DNA of 5,273 nucleotides from positions 1-5,273 of the forward strand of contig DAOTVS010000201.1 in the NCBI GenBank assembly GCA_034436375.1, written 5' to 3'. Within the stretch, counting starts at the first letter, position 1; every line of letters begins with the position of its first letter. Shown here piece by piece: positions 1-5,273 of the stretch. The notes beneath the pieces were generated by a model, which saw nothing but the letters and a program-made list of their open reading frames with translations, had not been told where the DNA came from and searched no databases. This stretch comes from DAOTVS01 sp034436375 (GTDB lineage: Bacteria; Chloroflexota; Anaerolineae; SpSt-313). Position numbers and translations under genes: made by a program.

Positions 1-9
1 GGACGGAAG

Positions 10-1566
10 ATGATGGAAGACATGGAAACAGGGGCAATGAGTGACTCGGAGAATGGCGAGTTGGTGAGGAATGGGGCGCATGGGCGTGCCCATGCCCACA
101 GCGGTGTGCTGGGGCGCGTGGATTACAAGTGGATTGTCCTCAGCGTGACGACGATCGGCGCGCTGATGGCGGCGATCGACAGCAACATTGTCATCCTGGC
201 CCTGCCTGACATGATGGTCAAGCTACATGCCGACATGGTGCAGATGGTCTGGGTGATTATGAGCTACATCCTGGTCAGCACGGTCTTCCTCCTGACCTTT
301 GGTCGGGTGGCAGACATGCTGGGCCGGGTGCGCATGTATAACCTGGGCTTTGTGGCGTTCACAGTGGGCTCGGCGCTGTGCGGGTTCTCGCAGGATGCCA
401 CGCAACTGATCCTGAGCCGACTGATCCAGGGCGCCGGCGGCGCCATGATGGTGGTGAACAGCACGGCGCTCCTCACCGAGGCGTTCCCGGCCAACGAGCG
501 CGGACGGGCTTTGGGCATCAACGGCATTACCTTTGCAGCTGGCGGTGTGCTCGGCCCGGTATTGGGTGGGTTCATTCTGGCGGTGGCCGATTGGCGCTGG
601 ATTTTCTTCATCAACGTGCCCATCGGCATTCTGGGCGCCCTGTGGAGCTATCGGGCGCTGCACGAGATCTCCACGCGCACCCGTGGAGAGCGTTTTGACG
701 TGGTCGGGGCCGTCTCTTTCAGCCTGGGGCTGTTGGCCTTGCTGATGGCGTTGACCCAGGGCATCGAAATGGGCTGGGAATCGGCGCCGATTCTGGGCCT
801 TTTCGGCCTGTTTCTGGCTATGCTCCTCCTCTTCCTCTGGTGGGAGCGGCGGACGCCGAGCCCGGTGCTTGATTTCGGGCTTTTCCGGAACCGGATCTAC
901 AACTTTTCTGTGTCGGCGGCTATGATGCAGTCGCTGGCGATGTTCGCTGTGAACTTTCTCATCGTCTTCTATCTGCAGGGGGTGCGCGGGTATGATGCGC
1001 TGCGGGCGGCCCTGCTCTTGATCCCGATGCCTGTGGTCATGTCGGTGATGGCCCCGCTGAGCGGCACCATCGCTGACCGGGTGGGAGCGCGCTTCCCTGC
1101 CACCGCAGGACTGCTGATCCAGGCTGTCGCGCTCTTTTGGTTTTCGCGGTTGACGCCTACCACGTCATATCAATCCATTGCACTGACGCTGGCGCTCATG
1201 GGGGTTGGCGGTGGCATGTTCTTCTCGCCGAACACGAGTGCGGCTATGAATGCTTCGCCCCCGCGCCGCCTGGGTGTGGCCTCGGCGGCGCTGGTGACGC
1301 TGCGGCAGGCCGGCATGGTTACCAGCCTGGCCCTGGCCCTGGCCGTAGCGGCCGGCAGCCTGCCCCGCGATATCATGATGCAGCTCTTCGTCGGCACCAA
1401 TGTCACCATGGGCTCGACGGTCATGCAGTCATTCGTGATCGGCATGCACAGTGCGTTTATCGTGTCGCTGGCGCTCTCCCTGGCCGCCGCTGCCCTCTCG
1501 TTCGTGCGCGGTAAGGAGGACCGGCAGGCATTGGCCCAGCAGGAGCAAGCGGGCCGAGCGCACTGA
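10..1566 (+). CDS. MFS drug-efflux permease, DHA2 (EmrB/QacA-like) family, 14 TM
   Basis: Predicted inner-membrane proton-coupled exporter of drugs or other small toxic compounds. The 518-residue length and hydrophobic pattern fit the 14-TM DHA2 family. After a charged, His-containing cytoplasmic N-terminus (about 1-38), TM1 runs into the D1-type motif IDSNIVILALP (56-66). Motif A follows in the TM2-TM3 loop (98-113, GRVADMLGR core), then motif B RLIQGAGGAMM (137-147), and antiporter motif C GGVLGPVLGG in TM5 (178-187). The family-typical WRWIFFINVPIG lies at 195-206. The last TM is about 478-498, and the tail from 500 is short and charged. The start is uncertain: in-frame ATGs at 10, 13, 22 and 37 all precede TM1, and GGACGG (1-6) sits closely before the first. 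The promoter is outside the window. It is separated from the next gene by a repeat and a new promoter, so it is probably transcribed separately. The substrate cannot be read from the sequence. Confidence 0.93.
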   Translation: MMEDMETGAMSDSENGELVRNGAHGRAHAHSGVLGRVDYKWIVLSVTTIGALMAAIDSNIVILALPDMMVKLHADMVQMVWVIMSYILVSTVFLLTFGRVADMLGRVRMYNLGFVAFTVGSALCGFSQDATQLILSRLIQGAGGAMMVVNSTALLTEAFPANERGRALGINGITFAAGGVLGPVLGGFILAVADWRWIFFINVPIGILGALWSYRALHEISTRTRGERFDVVGAVSFSLGLLALLMALTQGIEMGWESAPILGLFGLFLAMLLLFLWWERRTPSPVLDFGLFRNRIYNFSVSAAMMQSLAMFAVNFLIVFYLQGVRGYDALRAALLLIPMPVVMSVMAPLSGTIADRVGARFPATAGLLIQAVALFWFSRLTPTTSYQSIALTLALMGVGGGMFFSPNTSAAMNASPPRRLGVASAALVTLRQAGMVTSLALALAVAAGSLPRDIMMQLFVGTNVTMGSTVMQSFVIGMHSAFIVSLALSLAAAALSFVRGKEDRQALAQQEQAGRAH

Positions 1567-1585
1567 TGGTATCCTCAGCAGTGCT

Positions 1586-1653
1586 GTAGTGGCGACTTTC
1601 AGTCGCTCGTCTCTGCGTGGCGTAGGGAGACGAACGGCTGAAGCCGTCACTAC
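1586..1653. repeat. Composite palindromic repeat, REP/BIME-like (two inverted hairpin units)
   Basis: Two arms, 1586-1613 and 1627-1653, are imperfect inverted copies of one another (23 of 27 aligned bases match, with one gap), separated by a 13-nt spacer. Each arm also holds its own small hairpin: GCGACT-TTC-AGTCGC (1592-1606) and ACGGCT-GA-AGCCGT (1634-1647), both with perfect 6-bp stems. Each unit begins with GTAG at its outer edge (GTAG at 1586-1589, CTAC at 1650-1653), like the GTAG/GGAG head of REP sequences mobilised by REP-associated tyrosine transposases. The element starts 19 bp after the permease stop codon. No T-tract follows the stems, so a classical intrinsic terminator is not supported, though the structure could still slow readthrough or protect mRNA 3' ends. 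That it is a dispersed repeat is inferred; only one copy is in this window. Confidence 0.75.
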
Positions 1654-1703
1654 GACGCTGCGCCAGGCCGTTGACCCTCCTCGTAGATCCCCGTCTCCCC
1701 TGT

Positions 1704-1732
1704 TTGACTCTTGTCCTTCAAAGTAGTACAAT
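1704..1732 (+). promoter_or_regulatory. Sigma-70-type promoter for the MarR-ABC operon
   Basis: The -35 hexamer TTGACT (1704-1709) and the -10 hexamer TACAAT (1727-1732) each differ from consensus at one position and are exactly 17 bp apart. Transcription would begin near 1739-1740, giving a leader of about 40 nt before the ATG at 1780. The surrounding stretch is clearly more AT-rich than the flanking genes. Placement directly before the regulator suggests that it drives the regulator and both ABC genes. It also rules against a TTG start at 1711, which would lie between the two promoter elements. Confidence 0.75.
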
Positions 1733-1762
1733 TTCGACCCCGAATAGTTCTGCTTGTTACTA
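1724..1762. promoter_or_regulatory. Candidate MarR operator (imperfect inverted repeat over -10 and leader)
   Basis: TAGTACAA (1724-1731), overlapping the -10 box, is mirrored by TTGTTACTA (1754-1762) with a one-base length difference. The arm centres are about 30 bp apart. A second, nested symmetry is TAGT (1745-1748) with ACTA (1759-1762), and TTCG/CGAA flank an ACCC spacer at 1733-1744. MarR-family repressors commonly bind AT-rich inverted repeats over their own promoter, and the position suits autorepression. The repeats are short and imperfect, so this is only a candidate. Confidence 0.3.
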
Positions 1763-1779
1763 ATTGGAATCGAGGGCTT

Positions 1780-2346
1780 ATGTTCGAAGGGGACATAGAG
1801 GGGAAGGACCCCGTCCAGAGATCGCGAGCCTTTGTGCGCAGGCATCTCAAGGATTTGCTGGGCCTGGAAGATACGAGCGGTGTGGAGCTCGTTGCTCTGG
1901 TGCGGGCGACTGCACACCTCTATGAGCTGGCGGAAAGCCAGCGCTGCGCAGAGGTCGAGCTCTCTGGCCCGCGCTGGGGATTGCTGCTTTTCCTCATGGC
2001 CAGGGAACGGATGGGCAACCGGGAAGGGGTGACCCCCACGTCGCTCAGCCGCTTTCAGGGCGTCAGCAAGAACTCGATCAGCTCCCTGCTGCGCGGGCTG
2101 GAGGAGCAGGGCTACATCCAGCGCACCCTGGACCCTGCTGACTATCGCGTTTTCCGCATCCAGTTGACCGATGCGGGCCGCCGGGTCATCCAATCGCTGG
2201 CGCCGGAACGGATCGACGGTATCAACCGGCTCGCTTCGGATTTGAGCAGTGAGGAGCGCCAGCAGTTGATCACCCTTTTGGAAAAGCTGCATCACTCCGT
2301 CCGGAGGAATGCGCACATCTCCGGAACACATCGCTGTGGTGCCTAG
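1780..2346 (+). CDS. MarR-family winged-helix transcriptional regulator
   Basis: A 188-residue cytoplasmic DNA-binding protein, probably a dimeric, ligand-responsive repressor of the exporter genes behind it. A helix at about 33-55 fits the N-terminal dimerisation helix. The winged helix-turn-helix spans about 62-135: VTPTSLSRFQGVSKNSISS (84-102) covers the HTH with the recognition helix, LLRGLEEQGYIQR (103-115) follows, and the wing is DPADYRVFRIQLTDAG (118-133), with the family's usual Asp/Arg and LT..G pattern. C-terminal helices from about 143 to 175 complete the dimer interface. It is longer than typical MarR proteins (about 140-150 residues) because of about 30 extra N-terminal residues and a short polar tail. 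The ATG at 1780 was chosen because it lies about 40 nt after the predicted transcription start, with GAGGG at 1772-1776, although that spacing is tight. The ABC gene follows after 38 bp with no terminator seen. The inducer is unknown. Confidence 0.9.
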   Translation: MFEGDIEGKDPVQRSRAFVRRHLKDLLGLEDTSGVELVALVRATAHLYELAESQRCAEVELSGPRWGLLLFLMARERMGNREGVTPTSLSRFQGVSKNSISSLLRGLEEQGYIQRTLDPADYRVFRIQLTDAGRRVIQSLAPERIDGINRLASDLSSEERQQLITLLEKLHHSVRRNAHISGTHRCGA

Positions 2347-2384
2347 ACCCCCCTATTGCTTGATAGACCGGAGCAAACACGATC

Positions 2385-4622
2385 ATGACACGTTTGGTCA
2401 AATATCTGAAGCCTTTCACGCCATTGATACTTCTCGCCATTGTCCTGTTGTTTGTGCAGGCTATGGCCGACCTGTCGCTGCCCGACTATATGTCCAAGAT
2501 CGTCAACGACGGTATACAGCAGGGTGGCGTGACCAGCGCGGTGCCCAGCGCCGTCCGCCAGAGTGAAATGAACAAGCTCGTCCTCTTTATGAGTGCGGAC
2601 AACAAGGCGCAGGTGCTCCATGACTATACGCTTGTGGACAAGAACTCGCCCGACTATGGCCGGTACGTCAAGGATTACCCCGCACTGGCCAACCAACCGA
2701 TCTATGTGCTGAACAGTGTCAGCCAGGATGAGATCAACCGGCTGAACCCCATCATGGGCAAGGCATTTCTGGCCGTCTCCGCCATCCAGCAGGTGATGGC
2801 CGATCCCTCCAAGGCGGCGCTGGCCCAGGGCCCTCAAGTGGACCTCTCCAAGCTGCCCCCCGGCACGGATATCTTTGCCGTGCTGGCCAAGCTCCCCGAT
2901 GCGCAGCGGGCGCAGATGCTCGCCGCCATGGAGAGCAAGTTCAACGGCATGGACAACAGCCTGATCATCCAGTCGGCGGCTGCCCCGATCAGGGCGGAAT
3001 ATGCCGCGCTGGGTATGAACACGGGCAGCCTTCAGAGCAACTATATCCTCCATACTGGCACCATCATGCTGCTCATTTCGCTGCTCTCCGCGGCCTGCAC
3101 CGTCACCGTCGGCTTTCTCTCGGCCAGAACGGCTGCCGGGCTGGCGCGCAACCTGCGCCGGTTCGTCTTTGAGCGGGTGGCGCGGTTCTCCAGCGCCGAG
3201 TTTGACAAGTTCTCTACGGCGTCGCTGATCACCCGGTCTACCAATGATATCACGCAGATCCAGATGCTGGTGATCATGATGGTGCGTATGGTCATCTACG
3301 CGCCCATCATCGGCGTCGGTGGCGTGATCCGGGCGCTGAGCAAGAGCACCTCCATGTGGTGGATCATTGCCCTGGCTGTCTTGGTGCTGATGGGCATGAT
3401 CTCGGTGATTTTCTCGATCTCTCTGCCCCGGTTCCGGCGCATCCAGTCGCTGATCGACCGGCTCAACCTGGTGACGCGCGAGAACCTGTCGGGCATGATG
3501 GTCATCCGGGCGTTCAACCGGCAGGCGTTCGAGGAGGAGCGTTTCGATAAGGCCAACCGGGAGCTGACTGACACCATGCTCTTTGTCAACCGCATCATGG
3601 TCACCATGATGCCGGTGATGATGCTTATCATGAACGGCCTGACCCTGGCGGTGATCTGGGTGGGCGCGCACCAGGTTGCGCAGTCGACTATGCAGGTCGG
3701 TGACATGATGGCCTTTATGCAATACGCCATCCAGATCGTGTTTGCCTTCCTGATGATGTCGATCATGTTTATCATCATGCCGCGCGCTTCGGTGTCGGCC
3801 GACCGCATCGCCGATGTGCTCGACACCAAGCCGTCCATCGTGGACCCGGAAAAACCCAAGACGTTCGGCGGGGCGCCTGAGGGCACCGTCGAGTTCCGTC
3901 ACGTGTCGTTCCGCTATCCGGGTGCGGAGGAGGACGTGCTGCACGACATCAGCTTTGTCGCTCGGCCCGGCCAGACCACGGCCTTTGTCGGTGCGACCGG
4001 CTCTGGCAAATCGACGTTGGTCAACCTGATCCCCCGCTTCTATGACGTGACAAGCGGTGCGATCTATGTGAACGGCACAGATATCCGCGAGGTCTCTCAG
4101 CACGACCTGCGCGATCAGATCGGTTACATCCCGCAAAAAGCCACGCTGTTCTCTGGCACGATCGAGAGCAACCTGACCTATGGTAACGAAAACGCGGATC
4201 GCGAAACCCTGCAGATGGCAGCAGAGATCGCCCAGGCGGCCGAGTTCATCTCAGCCAAGCCCGAAGGGTTCGCGGCCGAGATCTCTCAGGGTGGGGCGAA
4301 CGTATCCGGCGGCCAGAAGCAGCGGCTTTCGATTGCGCGCGCCCTGGTCAAAAAGCCGCCTATCTACATCTTTGACGACAGCTTTTCTGCCCTGGATTTC
4401 AAGACGGACGCGGCCCTGCGCAAGGCCCTGCGTGAGCATACCGGCTCCAGCACGGTGCTGATCGTGGCGCAGCGAATCTCCACAATCAAGAACGCCGATC
4501 AGATCATCGTGCTCGATGAGGGCAGGATCGTTGGCAAGGGCACCCATCGCGAGCTTTTCGCAAGCTGTGAGACCTACCGGGGCATTGCACTATCGCAACT
4601 GAGCAAAGAGGAACTGGCATGA
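2385..4622 (+). CDS. ABC multidrug exporter subunit, half-transporter with degenerate ATPase site and large extracytoplasmic insert
   Basis: A 745-residue fused membrane/ATPase subunit of a type IV (ABCB-like) exporter. TM1 is about 11-30. It is followed by an unusually long polar segment (about 31-220) predicted to lie outside, then TM2 (221-246), TM3 (293-315), TM4 (324-346), TM5 (404-428) and TM6 (442-466). The nucleotide-binding domain follows from about 500: A-loop Tyr511, Walker A GATGSGKST (536-544), Q-loop Gln584, signature VSGGQ (640-644), Walker B IYIFD (660-664), D-loop SALD (668-671). Two catalytic positions are changed: the Glu after Walker B is D665 and the switch His is Q696. 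In TM287/288-type exporters these changes mark the subunit contributing the degenerate site, so a partner with an intact Glu and His is expected; the overlapping next gene fits. GGAG at 2370-2373 is a plausible ribosome binding site, 11 nt before the ATG. Role as a drug pump is inferred from the family and the MarR neighbour; lipid or peptide export is possible. Confidence 0.93.
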   Translation: MTRLVKYLKPFTPLILLAIVLLFVQAMADLSLPDYMSKIVNDGIQQGGVTSAVPSAVRQSEMNKLVLFMSADNKAQVLHDYTLVDKNSPDYGRYVKDYPALANQPIYVLNSVSQDEINRLNPIMGKAFLAVSAIQQVMADPSKAALAQGPQVDLSKLPPGTDIFAVLAKLPDAQRAQMLAAMESKFNGMDNSLIIQSAAAPIRAEYAALGMNTGSLQSNYILHTGTIMLLISLLSAACTVTVGFLSARTAAGLARNLRRFVFERVARFSSAEFDKFSTASLITRSTNDITQIQMLVIMMVRMVIYAPIIGVGGVIRALSKSTSMWWIIALAVLVLMGMISVIFSISLPRFRRIQSLIDRLNLVTRENLSGMMVIRAFNRQAFEEERFDKANRELTDTMLFVNRIMVTMMPVMMLIMNGLTLAVIWVGAHQVAQSTMQVGDMMAFMQYAIQIVFAFLMMSIMFIIMPRASVSADRIADVLDTKPSIVDPEKPKTFGGAPEGTVEFRHVSFRYPGAEEDVLHDISFVARPGQTTAFVGATGSGKSTLVNLIPRFYDVTSGAIYVNGTDIREVSQHDLRDQIGYIPQKATLFSGTIESNLTYGNENADRETLQMAAEIAQAAEFISAKPEGFAAEISQGGANVSGGQKQRLSIARALVKKPPIYIFDDSFSALDFKTDAALRKALREHTGSSTVLIVAQRISTIKNADQIIVLDEGRIVGKGTHRELFASCETYRGIALSQLSKEELA
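4608..4622 (+). promoter_or_regulatory. Ribosome binding site and ATGA stop-start overlap between the ABC genes
   Basis: GAGG (4608-4611) lies 7 nt before the ATG at 4619, inside the last codons of the upstream gene. The ATGA at 4619-4622 contains both the start of the downstream gene and the TGA stop of the upstream one. This arrangement favours coupled translation and a balanced supply of two subunits, as expected for an obligate heterodimer. Confidence 0.8.
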
Positions 4623-5273
4623 GCACACAAGAGAGAGCCACAACCTCCCCTCGCCCGGGCCTGGGCCGGCGCATGGGTATGGGCCCCATGGGCGGCAGTC
4701 ACGCTGGCATGATGGCGGGCGAAAAGGCGCGCGATTTCAAGGGCACGATGGCCAAGCTTTTCCAGTATATGGGAGCGTACAAGCTGCAGCTCGCCATTGT
4801 CTTTGTTTTTGCGATCGCGTCCACCGTGTTCTCGATTATAGGCCCCAAAATCCTGGGCAATGCCACGACCAAGCTGTTTGAAGGTGTGGTGGCCAAGATC
4901 GCCGGCACCGGCACCATCGATTTTGCCTATATCGGCCATATCATCATCGAGTTGGTTGGCCTGTACCTGGTCGCGGCGCTGTTCAGCTATATCCAGGGGT
5001 GGGTCATGTCGGGCGTGTCTATGGATGTGACCTACCGTTTCCGCAAGGATATTTCTGAGAAGATCAACCGCATGCCGCTCCGGTTCTTTGACGGCACCAA
5101 CCACGGCGAGGTGCTCTCGCATGTCACCAACGACGTGGATACAGTGAGCCAGACCCTGAATCAGAGCCTGACGCAGATCGTCACCTCGGTGACCACTGTC
5201 ATCGGCGTGCTCGTCATGATGCTGAGCATCAGTGGGGTGATGACCCTTGTGGCTGTGTGTATCGTCCCGCTGT
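4619..5273 (+). CDS. ABC multidrug exporter subunit, partner half-transporter (3' end outside window)
   Basis: Partial gene: 218 codons are visible before the window ends, all within the membrane domain. The N-terminus (about 1-35) is rich in Gly, Met, Arg and Pro and lies before the membrane. It is followed by GEKARDFKGTMAKLFQYM (34-51), an elbow-helix region characteristic of the partner subunit in this heterodimer family. TM1 is about 56-76, TM2 about 106-130, and TM3 starts near 186 and continues into TM4 at the edge. RMPLRFFDGTNHGEVLSHVTND (151-172) matches the conserved intracellular segment of ABCB-type exporters (compare the P..FFD....G...SR..ND pattern). Unlike its neighbour, it has only a short TM1-TM2 loop (about 77-105). 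A full subunit would normally be about 600-630 residues, with the ATPase domain in the missing part. From the degenerate site in its partner, it should carry the intact catalytic Glu and switch His, and probably a deviating signature motif. That is a prediction. Confidence 0.9.
   Translation, partial: MSTQERATTSPRPGLGRRMGMGPMGGSHAGMMAGEKARDFKGTMAKLFQYMGAYKLQLAIVFVFAIASTVFSIIGPKILGNATTKLFEGVVAKIAGTGTIDFAYIGHIIIELVGLYLVAALFSYIQGWVMSGVSMDVTYRFRKDISEKINRMPLRFFDGTNHGEVLSHVTNDVDTVSQTLNQSLTQIVTSVTTVIGVLVMMLSISGVMTLVAVCIVPL

Noticed and set aside
1576..1586. Small palindrome CAGCA-G-TGCTG just after the permease stop codon
   Set aside because: Five base pairs around one central base cannot form a normal hairpin loop, and a symmetry this short is expected by chance.
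1586..1653. Intrinsic terminator for the permease gene
   Set aside because: The stems are convincing, but no run of T follows either the small hairpins or the full palindrome. A repeat element explains the nested, covarying structure better.
1451..1726. Open frame of 91 codons on the + strand overlapping the permease end and the repeat
   Set aside because: Its Arg/Ser/Thr-rich translation comes from the permease in another frame and from the palindromic repeat. There is no independent sign of a gene.
1711..1779. Upstream TTG start extending the MarR protein by 23 residues
   Set aside because: The TTG lies between the -35 and -10 boxes, so it would not be on the transcript from this promoter. 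The added residues match no part of the MarR fold.
1429..2331. Open frame of 300 codons on the minus strand across the permease end, intergenic region and MarR gene
   Set aside because: It runs through the palindromic repeat and the promoter, has no recognisable domain and opposes two well-supported genes.
2353..2366. CTAT/ATAG inverted repeat in the MarR-ABC gap
   Set aside because: Only four base pairs with no T-tract. Too weak to call a terminator or operator.
2343..4136. Long open frame of 597 codons on the minus strand, opposite the first ABC gene
   Set aside because: Its translation is dominated by His, Arg, Asp and Gln with no domain pattern, as expected for the antisense of a GC-rich coding gene. 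The + strand frame has full ABC exporter motifs.

Overview
This 5.3 kb window comes from a bacterium of moderately high GC content (roughly 60% by eye). All recognisable genes lie on the + strand. They are a drug-efflux permease of the major facilitator superfamily (MFS), a MarR-type regulator, and two half-size ABC exporter subunits, the second cut off by the window end. The organism cannot be named from this sequence. The long extracytoplasmic insert in the first ABC subunit, the Gly/Met-rich N-terminus of the second, and a GTAG-headed palindromic repeat would suit Chloroflexota (Anaerolineae-like) or a high-GC Firmicute. That is a weak inference.

Layout. Positions 10-1566 encode a complete 14-TM DHA2-type (EmrB/QacA-like) permease whose promoter lies outside the window. 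Positions 1567-1779 are a 213-bp intergenic stretch. It holds a composite palindromic repeat made of two inverted copies of a hairpin unit (1586-1653), followed by a near-consensus sigma-70-type promoter (TTGACT, 17 bp, TACAAT; 1704-1732). Positions 1780-2346 encode the MarR-family regulator. After 38 bp comes the first ABC half-transporter (2385-4622). Its stop codon overlaps the start of the second (4619 to beyond 5273) in an ATGA junction.

How it works together. The MarR gene and the two ABC genes look like one transcription unit: a self-regulated MarR repressor followed by a heterodimeric multidrug exporter of the TM287/288, BmrCD and LmrCD type. In the first subunit the Walker B glutamate is Asp (D665) and the switch-loop histidine is Gln (Q696). 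This is the hallmark of the subunit that supplies the degenerate ATP site. The truncated second subunit should therefore carry the canonical Glu and His, but its nucleotide-binding domain is outside the window. The first subunit also has about 190 residues inserted between TM1 and TM2, predicted to lie outside the membrane.

No clearly new system is visible. The most informative non-genic feature is the paired hairpin repeat, whose two halves differ by compensatory base-pair changes. This suggests a REP/BIME-like element.
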